Below, piece after piece: positions 48,703 to 60,305 of a DNA stretch of 64,000 bases (its first letter is position 1; the number at the start of each line of letters is the position of its first letter). The stretch spans positions 8,447,001-8,511,000 of the forward strand of contig OX327697.1 in NCBI GenBank assembly GCA_946807835.1. The letters run 5' to 3'. The stretch is from Ailanthus altissimus (lineage: Eukaryota; Streptophyta; Magnoliopsida; Sapindales; Simaroubaceae). The position numbers were made by a program, and so were the translations under genes. The notes under the pieces were generated by a model, which saw only the letters and a list, made by a program, of their open reading frames with translations, was not told the DNA's origin and searched no databases.

Positions 48703-50403
48703 TTATCCAGTTTTTGTATGATGATGGTGCGCACTGGAAGCATCTTGAACCTACAAATAAAATATTCGTATTTTAGTTGTAATTTTACAAGTAAAAAATT
48801 AATATTAAATTAAAAATAATATTAAATTAAACATTCATACCTGATCATTAGTAGACAGTTGAAATCCTTGACTATCAAAAAATCGTTGCATCATTGTACG
48901 CATCTCATCACATTGATTTTGCAGAACTGTATATTTGCCTTGAAGATCATTATAACTGGATTTTAAACAATTTAACTCTGCTTTTACCTGTTCATTGTTT
49001 TGGCTTAAACTTTGTTGTGCAATATCTGATGGTGATGGACCATGCCCATAAGTTTTAGCATATCCATGACTATCGCGTCCCATCACATCAATAAATATTT
49101 GATCTCTCGCAGCTTCTGTTTGTTCATCATTAGGCAACTGAGACAAACGTTCATTTAGTTGACCCTAAAAACATTGAAACTTAGTTAGAATATAGATATT
49201 TAAGAATTTTTTAAATATATGACTATTGTAAATTTATATCACTTACAATTATTTCTGCACTCTCTGAATCAGCTATACTACCATCAGATTTGGATCGAGT
49301 CTCAATAAATACACTCATACGATCTGTCTTTTTTCCTTTTTTTTTTCATCTAAAACATTGTAAACACATACATACACACAACAATTAACATTACATTCAA
49401 TACAATAATAAATATCAACATTATTAACAAATTAACATTACATTCAATACGCACATATATACACACAACAATTAACAAGCAATGATCAATTTAACAAAAC
49501 TCCTCACCTAAACAATCATTAAACACGTAAAAATATAACTAACCTGTTCTCTCTTATTAGCAAATGAAGTTCGACCTGTTTTAGGAAGTGAAGACACTTG
49601 CATACGATTTATTTTATTCTTCTTAGCAATGGCCTACAATATAAAATAATCATGCAAAACATTATGTTATACTAATTATAACTTAAAACATTAACTTAAG
49701 TTTAGTTAAGTTATACCTTAGCTTCCTCACTGTCCCAATAAGCTACAAGTGTCTTCCATTGCTCTTCAATAACTCTGGAAGAAATGGATGCACGACGTTC
49801 AGCATTTGTCTTATCATCATAATACTTACTTTTCAATCGATATTTCCAATCTTTCCAAAGTCTTCCCACATTTCTTAAACAGTGGCGTCTATAAGCATCT
49901 GGAGTATCTGTATTTGCCTACAATATAATATGAACCTAATTATATTATAAAACATGAGCCTAAACTAATTATATGTTATAGTAGTATTTTCTTACCTTCA
50001 CCTCTCTCCAAATATTTTCTAAGAGATCATCTGGCATGTCAGTCCACTCAACATATGTCAAAGGCGCTTTCAATCCATTTCGTGCTATGGTCCCAAGTTG
50101 GGATTTGAACTGATCAGAATTTGGACCAATTACCTGCCACGCTGAATTAAACTCTAGATGCATAATATTTCCTGTGCCCCAATCATTAACACCTATAGCT
50201 GGGCCACGATGTGTTGATTCACTTGGTCCTAAAAAATTCATATTAGTGTACTTTTTCAAATAATGGAAGTTAAAATTAATTATTATACCTTCTTCATCAT
50301 CTTGTGCAAAAGAACGAGAAGACATAGATGTCTGTCACTGTGACTCCGCCTGCTGTAGAAGTAAGACATCCATAGATGGGCTTTTTCCTTTTTTAGGTGC
50401 CAT
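48703..50403 (-). pseudogene. CACTA second gene (TNPA-like), damaged
   Basis: In En/Spm elements this gene makes the protein that binds subterminal repeats. Exons inferred from GT-AG joints: 50403-50289, 50228-49996, 49917-49717, 49633-49544, 49349-49247, 49164-48841 and 48750-48703. The product starts MAPKKGKSPSMDVLLLQQAE and has RNVGRLWKDWKYRLKSKYYD and GRDSHGYAKTYGHGPSPSD, the pattern of the plant Ptta/En/Spm family. It ends in a coiled coil (VKAELNCLKSSYNDLQGKY). Defects: TGA in exon 1 (CAG-TGA-CAG, about 50335), and an A10 run at the start of exon 5 that puts the expected reading out of frame. Confidence 0.75.
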
Positions 50404-50640
50404 AACTAGTTGCAATTAGATATCAAAATATATTGTTAGAAAACATTCATAAAAAAAATAATATATCAATGAATTTTATCATTAAAAAAAAAAAGAAGAA
50501 TGTAATTACTAAAATATATAAGAAAAATATTCATTATCAAAAAAACATATAATGACACCTAGACAGGGGGGGACGTAATTAGCCTTACCCCTCAAATGCA
50601 AGCTATTACAACTTACTCAAAACAAATCTGTAAAGAAAGA

Positions 50641-53600
50641 TCATTCAACATTTTCCATGACATCATTTTCATCGTTATCATCATTATCATCATCATCAAT
50701 AATATTTGCATCTACTATTGTCCCATCAACTCCTTGCCTCACCCAACCAATATCCTCATCTCGCACATACAAGCTTTCATCCAATTGTTGTTCAGCATAT
50801 AGTTCAACCTGAGGTACTATTGATGGCCTATAAGAAGAATCTTTTGTGTACATGTCAAATAAATCTCTAACTGTCATTTTAAGAACAACATGCCAATCTA
50901 CATTTAAAGGGTCTTTCACATAACAAACTTGCTCTGCTTGCCCTGCTAAAATAAAAGGTTCATCACCTATTTGATTATTTTTGTATAATAAATGATTGAA
51001 ATTCACCAAAGTGAATTTAAACTCATCTTGCATCCTTCCAATTTCATTATCTACCCAATCACCCTTGAAAAGAACAAACTTCATGTCATTAGTATAACGT
51101 ATTTCAAGTATATCTGTCAACACCCCATGAAATGTTAAATTGCCTGAGTAAGGATTTTTGTCCCTTGCACTCGCATAGCTCACAGTATTAGCTTTTAACA
51201 CAACACCAAAGTTTTGAGTGGTTCTACTTCTATCATTGTCTTTTGTTCGAAATCGAAAGCCATTCACAATGTAGCCTTTGAATCTCCGAGCAAACTGGTC
51301 AGGACCATTGGCTAGAATTTTTATTTCTTCAGACAATGTTATATTTGATGTTCGTTGCAAGGCTTGAATCTGTATAAACTTATAATTATTAGAAATGACA
51401 ACAATTGAAACTTGCATTATTTATGATTTGAGAAATAATTTATGAATCAAAAGATTTAAAGAACTTACATGATTCATAAACCATTTGTGAAATGATTCAT
51501 TATGAACTTTTTGAATATAATGCTTTGCACTACGAGGCATTTCTCTTGCTAGTTCAGCAAGATGTTGCCTAAAACAAATTGGATAAGTTACTTTTAGAAA
51601 AATAATGAATTAGGGATAAAGTCATTTCAATATAAATAAACAACTTACTCTCGAAAAGAATTGATGGCGTTGGTGTTCACTAGCACATACCTATGTGCTT
51701 GAACCCATGAAACATCGTCAAGACGAACCTTAACTCCTTTTCCCAAAGGACGCCCAAACTTATTACCATAATCATTATTACGAGCTGGTCGAGTACTTTT
51801 AGTTTCCACTTCATTAAGGTATCTTGAACAAAAATTCATACATTCTTCCATTAAATACCCTTTAGCAATTGAAGCTTCAGGATGTGCTCGATTGCGAACA
51901 TAAAGTTTCAGAGTTAATAAATACCTATAGTGAAAAGATATTGATTTAATTAACATATGTCATAATTTTTTTTTAAAAGATTTAAAAAATGCAATAACAT
52001 TGCCAACCATACCTTTCAATAGGATACATCCATCGAAACTGTACAGGACCAGCAAGTAGCGCCTCTTCGGCTAAATGAATTGGTAAATGCTCCATGATAT
52101 CAAAAAATGACATTGGAAAAATCTTCTCAAGATGGCAAAGTGTAAGTGCAATTCTATCTTGAATATAGAATAGATCATTTGGCATATTCACTTTTGAGCA
52201 TAATTGCCTAAAAAAGTTACTCAACTCAATCAACACTTCTACAACATTCTTAGGCAATGCTCTACGAGCTGCCACAGGAAGTAATTGTTGCATTAATATA
52301 TGATTATCATGACTTTTAAGGCCCCAAATACGACGCTCCTTTATATTCACACGTCGAGAAATATTCGATGCATAGCCATCTGGAACCTTCACTTCCTTCA
52401 AGACTTTCAAAAAAACATCTTTATGTTCTTTGTTCATAGAAAAACAAGCAGGAGGTAACCGTAATTTGTTAGCACCTCCTAGTTTAGGATGTAATGGCTT
52501 TCTGATGCCAATATGTTGAAAATCACGTCGTGCTTTCAAATTATCTTTAGACTTTTTAGCAACACCTAATAAAGTCCAAAGAATATTATCACAAACATTT
52601 TTCTCAATATGCATTACATCAAGATTGTGGTGAATTAAGTTGAACTCCCAATATGGCAATTCAAAAAAAATACTTTTTTTCTTCCAAGTAGTCTTATCAT
52701 TTTTTTTCTCAGTCTCATTCATTTTTCTTTTTTGAAGATCTTCTAGCTTATACTCAGTAAGTATGTCATTCAACTGTCTCTTCATCTCAGTCCCTGACAA
52801 TCGACTAGGTGCTTGTCCCCATTCCCTTATGTTATCAAATGATACTCTATCTTTTCGAAACTTATGTGATATAGGTAAATATCGTCGATGGCCCATGTAA
52901 CAGTATTTTCTACCATTTAACAACCAACGAGATCTAGTATTTTGATTGCAAACTGGACAAGCTTTTTCACCTCTTGTATTCCATCCTGACAAGTTACCAT
53001 ATGCTGGAAAGTCATTAATAGTCCATAACAATGCTGCGTGAAGTTTAAACATTTGATTACACGATGCATCATAAGTGAGTACCCCTTTAAACCATAATTC
53101 CTTCAACTCCTCAATCAGCGGTTGCAAATAAACATCAATTTTATTACCAGGTCCTTTAGGTCCATCAATAAGTACAGATAAAATGAAGAATGGTTGTTTC
53201 ATGCATAACCATGGTGGCAAATTATAAGGCATTAGAACAACTGGCCATGTACTATGTGATATAGACATTGTCCTGAATGGGTTAAAACCATCTGCTGCCA
53301 ATCCAAGTCTAACATTTCTACTATCAGAAGCAAAATCAGGATTTTTTTCATCAAACGTTTTCCATGCAGGACTATCAGCAGGATGCCTTAACACACCATC
53401 ATCAGTGCGCGAATCAGTATGCCATCTCATAAAGGAAGCAGTTTTGGAAGACATAAACAACCTTTGTAATCTCGGCACTAGTGGAAAATACCGCACTTGT
53501 TTGGCCGGTATTTTTTTGTTCTTATTTTGATGTCCACTAGAATCACCATCCAATTGCTTATATCTTGAAGAATGACATATATGACATATATCTAGCTTTT

Positions 53601-54291
53601 CATACTCATTGTTAAACAACAAACAATTATTAGGACATGCATCCCATGTCTTATATGTAAAACCTAAGTCGGTAGTTATCTTTTGAGCTTCATAATACGA
53701 CTCTGGCAACTTTACTTCTTTAGGAAATGCTTCCTTTAGCAATCCTAAAAGCATTGTAAATGACTTGTTTGTCCATCCACACAACACTTTTATATGTAGA
53801 AGACGAACAATGAATGACAATGAAGAAAACTTTTCACAGCCTGGATACAAGGGAGATTCTGCATCTTGAAGCAATTTAAAAAACTTTCTAGTATCATCAT
53901 TAGGACCTTTAGCTTGCTCATTGTCTAATGGATTATCATCAGCTAAACCGAAGTCTAAATTTGGAGTACCTATGGCATCATGTATCAGTCTAACCATGTC
54001 ATCATCAGTACCCCAATCATTAATAACGTTGGTTTCTTGGTTATCGTCAAAAGACGTGGAATGTTCACCATGTGCAGTCCAATTTTTGTACTTTGACAAA
54101 AAACCATTTACTATAACATGTTCTCTAACTACTTCTCTCACAAAAAGATAACGATTGCAACATTTTCTGCATGGACAGTATATTCTTGTATCACCGGTAT
54201 TGTTCATATATGCAAAATCTAAAAATCTTTCAACGCCGTCAATATACGACTTCGATATTCTATCTGGCAAATCAATCCAACTCTTGTCCAT
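50641..54291 (-). CDS. CACTA TNP2 transposase, 1127 aa, four exons
   Basis: Exons 54291-52013, 51924-51649, 51568-51469 and 51369-50641 join in phase through GT-AG introns into 1127 codons without a stop. Exon 1 starts MDKSWIDLPDRISKSYIDGV, the transposase-associated domain with CPCRKCCNRY. It continues into the TNP2/transposase_21 core (LGLAADGFNPFRTMSIS, LLWTINDFPAYGNLSGWNTR, HHNLDVMHIEKNVCDNILW). The DUF4218 domain spans exons 1-2 (YPIERYLLTLKLYVRNRA). Exon 4 holds DUF4216 and an Asp-rich tail (IDDDDNDDNDENDVMENVE). The protein would cut and join CACTA ends. Being intact, it could act on other elements of the family even though its own has lost an end. Confidence 0.92.
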
Positions 54292-54428
54292 ATCTACTCC
54301 CTTCAGTGTAAAAGAAAATTAAGTTAATTATGTTCAACTTCTTAATTTAAATGAATATAAATACATGCAACATAAAACCTATCTCCTTTTAACTCCTTTC
54401 TAAAAGGTAGGTGGTCCTATCCCATTCA

Positions 54429-54687
54429 GAAATGCATAATTCTATATGATAGTAATAGCTCACGTTTTATCCACTTCAATAGAAATTTCGGCAGCATCTC
54501 CTTTCAGTTCTCCAAGTACACAACATAGATTAATGCATGCTTGTGTTATTTCAAGTTATGTACTCAAAATAACACAAAATAAACATTAATCTAGTATGTA
54601 CTTAGAGAACAATAGGAGTCGTCACTGAAATATCTACTGAGTGAGACAAAACTTGAACTACTACTACTATATAGAATTATGCATTTC
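54429..54687. repeat. Long hairpin 1 upstream of TNP2
   Basis: Arms 54429-54535 and 54584-54687 pair over about 105 bp with scattered mismatches (gaaatgcataattctatat against its complement; tagaaatttcggcagcatct against the agatatttcagtgacgactc strand). An inner stem ttgtgttatt/aataacacaa closes the loop. It lies 140 bp upstream of the TNP2 start, within the leader or its intron. Confidence 0.85.
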
Positions 54688-54707
54688 CAAACTGTCCAAA
54701 TCAGGAC

Positions 54708-54841
54708 AATCAAAAATATATAATAAAACATGCTTTTCTCATTGTTATCTTCTAAAGATGGTGAGAGTCGTATGACATATAGCTCTCACCATTATAAGAA
54801 GATAACAATGAGAAAAACACGTTTTATTATATAGTTTTGAA
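54708..54841. repeat. Hairpin 2 upstream of TNP2 (miRNA-precursor-like)
   Basis: Arms 54708-54767 and about 54782-54841 pair nearly perfectly (ttttctcattgttatcttct against agaagataacaatgagaaaa, then ggtgagag/ctctcacc) around a loop of about 14 nt. Size and bulge pattern fit a small-RNA precursor; no expression can be inferred. Confidence 0.85.
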
Positions 54842-56897
54842 CGGGTCTAAGTTTACATACATGCGAAAATTAAATGCATATTATTTTAAAATAAATTAAA
54901 AGATATTAAACATATCTATAGACAAATGAACTTGAAAGAGGATTTATATGAATGATAAATGCTGTCATCACAAACATTTTCATACAGCAAGTAAAAGTCA
55001 GAAAGCTACAATATGTTCCATTAAACAAAAAAAAAGTTTGATTCTTGAAGAAAGCTACACTACTTTTAGCTCAGCATCAAAATATATTATGAATTACAAA
55101 AAAATATACATAAAGCAAGTAAAAGTCAGAAAGTGAATAGAAAAAGAATTTCCTTTTGCATATTCTCTATAACCAAAAAGGATAACAAGAATATTTGGAA
55201 TCTCTCAAAAAACCTTTTAAGCTGTCTTGAGAAATAAATAGAGCATAAACTCAAATAACACTTAATTTATCTGGGTACGCATGTTTACATTGGAGACTTT
55301 AGCCAAACAAATATTTACTAAAATAAAATAAATTTTCCCCGAAAAGTTTTTATAATTAAGAAAAACAAAATCAAAAGCAGAAACAGAGTAGCTGCTTTTG
55401 GTCTCCAAATATCTCCAAGAACCTATTTTTATTAACATCCGTGACCGAGAAAAAAATAAATTCAAACACAGAAAAAAAAACAAATCCTCAATTTGAAATT
55501 ATTTACGACATTAAACGTGAACAACATGAAATGAAAAAAAAAAACAGAAATGAAGAGAGACTAAACTGACCTTCTGTGTTGAATCTCTTCAGCTTTCGCA
55601 GGTTAAACTTAGATGCTGAAGCGGAAGAAGAAGAAGAAGAAACTAAAGCTGGTGCTGCTGGGTTCGTGAAAAATGAACAGGGTCCAGAGAGACTTTAATG
55701 GAAACTAAGAAAGGCATAAGAAATGAAACCACAATAACGTTTCATCGATGATACGCAGAAAGAGAAATTATACCAAGTCGTTGAAAACAAGTTAAATGAT
55801 TAACATTAACGCAATAAAACTAGAATATAAACAGGGTGGGTCTAAAGCTCCAGTCTCTGTTAATGTAATCAATTTCTGTTTGTAGCTTGCTTATTTTCTG
55901 GTCAATAGGTGAAGAAAAGATGTTTAAAATGCTTGCATTAAACAATTCTAGTCAATGGGACCCCAGATTTTCTTTTCCCAGAAACTGAAAGAAAATGTTA
56001 GTACTAACCCCTCGTGATCATAGACTAATACTAACAACCCATTAAATTTTTCATTCCATTATCACTTCCTCTCATCATCAAGATTCCTATCAAACTAGTC
56101 ATCTGCTACTTTCAATTAGTGTTGCTCACCTAACGAATCACAGTAGTTGATATATCAAATATGTCTTAACCAGCATACTGCAAATTATATAAATCAGCTA
56201 TAATTAAGAGAAAAATGACCTAATAATTATTCTTTTGTAATCAGTTATATTCTGTAGGTACTTATCACACACAGACATTCACACATTTTAATATATATAT
56301 ATATATATATATAAAAGACGATGTCGATTTTACTTAAAATGAATTCTGCTCGAAATGAAAGTTAAAATACAGAGTTAAAATTCACTTTTTATTTTAACGG
56401 CTCTGAAAGTGAAAACATCTATTAAATAATCATCAAACCGTATGAATGTACTCTGATTAGTCCACCTCTCTTGTTGAACTTGTATTCGTCTTTTATATGA
56501 ATTGAATTTTTAAGCTCCAACAAATCAAATGGAATAAGAAGAGATAAGGATGTAATGTCCCAAGAAGAAAACCTTCTTTCTGCCCGCATGGGCCATGCCC
56601 TCCATCCAATCCCAGTTTTTTCCCAGTATTACTTTGAAAGCAACAATTCATGAGACAAAGCTAAAATCATTGAGTCGCATCTTTTCCACTACTAATTTAA
56701 CCAAATTACAAAGCTTTGACTCTCCAAATATCCTAGTTAACACATTAGAAGAACTACTCACAAATTAAAAATAAATAAATAAATAAAAACAAAGGGAATC
56801 TCTAATTTTAAGAAATGTTTATTCATCTACATCTGAAATTTATGTTGTAAATCAAAATTCAATTCACAACATCAAAAGTGTTGAGAATACGACTTAC
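54842..56897 (-). mobile_element. CACTA leader region
   Basis: Mostly non-coding. A GC-richer stretch at 55571-55690 reads on the minus strand as an open Ser-rich run (ALVSSSSSSASASKFNLRKL) ending at a donor-like AAG|GTCAGT; it may be a leader exon or another captured fragment. A (TA)n run lies at 56290-56313. Confidence 0.4.
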
Positions 56898-57156
56898 GAA
56901 AGGAATCTTAGAGGCTTTATCGTTCCACACAGCCAAAATTTCCAGTGATGCAAAAAACCTTAATCCTCCAAGCAGTCAACCTAGTGCCTCGTACTACCAT
57001 CCAAATTTCCAAATATGAATTAGCACAACAAAACAATCCATTTCCAGAAAATAAATAAATTAGATTTTACAGGAATGTAATCTGTACCTTGCCGACGGTA
57101 TCGGCGATGGGATCTATGTAGGGTTCTGGATAGGCAGTCTTCTTGTCCCAAATAAC
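56898..57156 (-). pseudogene. Captured exons of complex I subunit gene (NDUFB8/ASHI)
   Basis: Two exons on the minus strand: 57156-57088 (VIWDKK then TAYPEPYIDPIADTVGK) and 56993-56898 (YEALG-stop-LLGGLRFFASLE, LAVWNDKASKIPF). They are separated by a 94-bp intron with GT...AG ends, and followed by a donor GTAAGT at 56897. The order and words match the plant mitochondrial NADH dehydrogenase 1 beta subcomplex subunit 8 (ASHI), where the second exon's segment is the single membrane helix. The N-terminal presequence and C-terminal exon are absent. TGG (Trp) has become TGA in the second exon. The retained intron shows DNA-level capture. Recognition is from memory of the family, without a search. 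Confidence 0.7.
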
Positions 57157-57434
57157 AAAAAAAAAACCCTAAGTAACAAAAATTGATACCTCAGATCGAA
57201 GAAAGAACAAGAAAGAGAGAGATTGAAACTAAATCGTTACATGAGAGATGATGAAAATTGATTTGTTGTTAAACGAAGAGATGAAGATTGATTTGCTTGC
57301 CCTGTTATTTTCAGTTTGGGAATGAAGAGAATGAAAAAGAATTTGTTAATTTCTGAGAACGAAAAGTCTGGGAGCTGAAAAAAAATTTGTTTTGTTAATT
57401 TCGTTTCAACGAAACGACGTAGTTTCTTTCAAGT

Positions 57435-57497
57435 CTTTTGCGACGGCTCAAATAGCCGTCGCAAATAGGGTCGCAAAAACCCCGTTTTTTTGTAGTG
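57435..57497 (-). repeat. CACTA right terminus and subterminal repeats
   Basis: tgcgacggct and agccgtcgca form a palindrome at 57440-57464, followed by gggtcgcaaaaaccccg and the terminal gtagtg at 57492-57497 (CACTAC on the minus strand). Confidence 0.92.
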
Positions 57498-58302
57498 TAC
57501 TAATAAATTATAATTACAACTAAATTACAAAATAAATTATAGCTATGAATTACAATTGTCAATAATTATACTATAACTAATAACATATTATAACTATAAA
57601 CTACAACTGTAATAATTATATTATAATTGCCAATTATTTTTAATAATTAGAGAAAATAAAAACTTAGACCATATGTATAGTGTGGGGACCTTATTTATGT
57701 GGTCATAAGATCACTCTTTGAAGTCCATTAGAACATAATTTACAAAGAGTGATACTATAATTCTCAAATCATATTTTAAATTTTAGATTTAAATTGAGGT
57801 ATTAAGTAATTATTAAATAATAAAATTGTGTGAATTTCAAAATTATCTAAGGAGAAGGATTGTTGGACCTCTTAGTTTGACCTAATTATTTTAAACACCT
57901 CTTAGTTTCAAAATTATATGAAAGACTATTTTTTGTACTTGAAAGACCCCCCCCCCCCCCCCAAAAAAAGGGTATTTTAAATAATTTTAAAACTAAAAAA
58001 GTGTTTAAAACAATTAAGTTAAATTAAGAAAGTCTAATAATCTTTTTTTTAATTATCTATTATATTATTTTACTATTTATTAATTGTTTAATATATTATT
58101 TAAAATAAAATAAATTTGAGATATTATTTAAAATTTTTAACATTATTCTTTTTACAAACCACGTATTAGTATTAAAGAATAAAGATTAGGCATGCAGTAA
58201 TAAGGTGTTAAATTTAATGTATTGCATTTTTACAAAGAATTAAAAGCAATAGGCAATAGCATGTGAGATGGGAGTTTGACTTTGAAAGAATAATCAGCTT
58301 TA
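57498..58302. repeat. Host DNA duplication, copy 2 (805 bp)
   Basis: Partner of 47470-48265 and continuous with unique DNA at its right end (ctttacctttgcgtaat), so this copy is likely in its original place. Confidence 0.95.
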
Positions 58303-59539
58303 CCTTTGCGTAATATGAATGGTTATAGTTTTCTAAATAATTATTAATTAAGGAGCAAAGTCAATCAAAGGCAGTGACGGTGACGGTGTGAATGTCATTG
58401 TCAGTGTCGGTTACCCTTTTCCGCGCTGAGGGGCAGCTCATCATATTCCTGTTGCGTCACGGGATTGCTGGTGCCTGGTGCCTGGTGCCAAGCCAAGCCA
58501 AGCCACATTCTCAATATCATTATTTTTATTTTTATTCATTCTTATAAGTTGTTTATTTGTATTGTATTAGGACGCGATAACATTAAGAGTTGAAATTTCT
58601 GTTTAAAATAAACACATAGTGTTTTTCTCTTTTGGTATATGAGAAAAAAAATTATTTTATTGTTTAAAAATTATTAATTAATTTTAAAAATTACAATTCT
58701 ATGTGCGAAAGACCTAATTGTAAAAAACATTGATTTAATTCAAAAATTTATTAATTGTAAAAAAAGATCATATTAGCAAATAATTGTCATAAAAATATTT
58801 TTATAATATTAATTTAAATATTTTTATTTGAAAAGCACCAATAAACAAATTGTTATGATTTATGAATAAAAAAGCTTAATTAAAATTAATTCCAAATAGA
58901 CTCTACAATACAAATTTAAGATAGATTTGGATATTGACATTCCATAAGATACAGACTTCTTCTATATACTTTCATTATAAAAATAAATAAATAAAGTTTG
59001 AATATTTGGTAAAAAAGAAAAATGAGATTATATAGAATACAAACGCTCCGGACGAACCGTTCCATGAGTAGGTAACATATTAATATAATCGAATGACAAG
59101 TTTCCTTTATTATTATTATTTTTTTTTTTTGAAGTAATTGGATTAGATCTCATTCATTCATACTTGAGTTGAGTTCACTCACTGGCATCTGGCAAGCAGC
59201 TGCAGGAAGAAGATGTGTTTGTTGTCATTTACCAATAAATATAGATTACACAATCACAATCACAATCACAATCTCAATCTCAATCTCAATCTCAATCTCA
59301 ACCTCAACACACCAATTCTCATGCATATATGCTTTTTATGCTGATTTCATAATTGAGTACGTACGTAGACATTTCGTCGTAATCAACCCAAGGTACTATA
59401 TAATCCTCTACTTAAATATGTGGAAGATTCGCCACAAATACGTTCATAATTAGAAGGTATTGAAATATTCCCATGCTTTATAAACAATATTAACCCATCT
59501 CAAATAATCATGCAAATCAATCTAAATGAGGATTGTTGT
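58303..59539. other. Intergenic DNA with short repeats
   Basis: No gene is supported. Contains a GC-richer stretch (58370-58505) with ggtgcctggtgcctggtgcc and aagccaagccaagcc direct repeats, and a (caatct)n / (caatca)n microsatellite at about 59246-59310. The plus-strand frame 59169-59453 runs through the latter and looks fortuitous. Confidence 0.5.
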
Positions 59540-60305
59540 TCATAATGAATAAGAATTAATTATACCTCTTTGTAATTTGGAGCATATCATCAAACTATTC
59601 GGAAAGAGTTTTAGAGTTACTTCCAGGGCTTGTGGATGATGATAACAAAACGAATCAAAGTGAGCAAGAGAAGAGAATGATGTTCCATGATCTTCTCTCC
59701 TCCCTTTCTCTGCACAACTCAAGACTTTTTTACACTTAAAACTCTCAGTTTACTTATCATTTAATAAAATAGGCATCCAACATGATGACCCTGTCTAACT
59801 ACAAGAGAGAGGTTTTATTACTCAATGGGTTAACCAAAACATTACCAAAAGAAAATCCATAGGCCTCTCAGTAGTTATGAAATTTGTGTCCATCCCATTA
59901 TGATCCAGTATGCAATACTATGTAATTTTTTTTTTTGTATAATTTCATAATCACATTGTGATAATATAATTTTACATAAATAACAATGTTTGACATTTAA
60001 GTTAGTTGTTAATGATATTATGATTGTTAACATTGCAAAGAGCATTAATGTTGATGCAAAGGATACAAGTAGCATTCCTATAACTACTTTGATTGGATGA
60101 ATTTGAGAGTTTGCAAAGATAATTTGTCGAGAGACGGGAGGTTGTAGAAATAATGACAATTATTTTGATAAATTAAGCCCGTCGCAAGGTTTAAAAACAC
60201 AATGATAGTCCATCCACATGATAGTACAACTGATAGATTATTCTCACTTTGTTGTGAGGATAAAAGTAGAAATGGAATAACAAACATTCCAACAAAGTTA
60301 TGCAC
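59540..60305 (-). other. Possible decayed membrane-protein gene
   Basis: Three overlapping minus-strand frames (60305-60084, 60159-59875, 59722-59540) contain hydrophobic segments such as VVIGMLLVSFASTLMLFAML and LSCGWTIIVFLNLATGLIY that could be membrane helices. No family could be recognised, and the frames do not join without shifts. Could be a pseudogene or chance. Confidence 0.25.

Larger units (their letters stand above)
48266..57497 (-). mobile_element. CACTA (En/Spm) transposon, left end missing
   Basis: The right end is perfect: on the minus strand CACTACAAAAAAACGGGG begins at 57497. Subterminal GCGACGGCT / AGCCGTCGC repeats lie near both ends (48275-48465, 57435-57475). The left CACTA tip is absent; the element starts inside the subterminal repeats. 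It encodes a TNP2-type transposase and a second TNPA-like gene, both on the minus strand. TAC at 57498-57500 is the likely 3-bp target duplication, whose partner would be TAC at 47470-47472. Confidence 0.9.

Noticed and set aside
58370..58505. GC-richer stretch with tgcctggtgcctggtgcc repeats considered as a promoter or miRNA gene
   Set aside because: No hairpin, TATA box or reading frame in a supporting position.
59169..59453. 94-codon plus-strand frame
   Set aside because: Half of it is the caatct/caatca microsatellite (SISISIS); no motif elsewhere.
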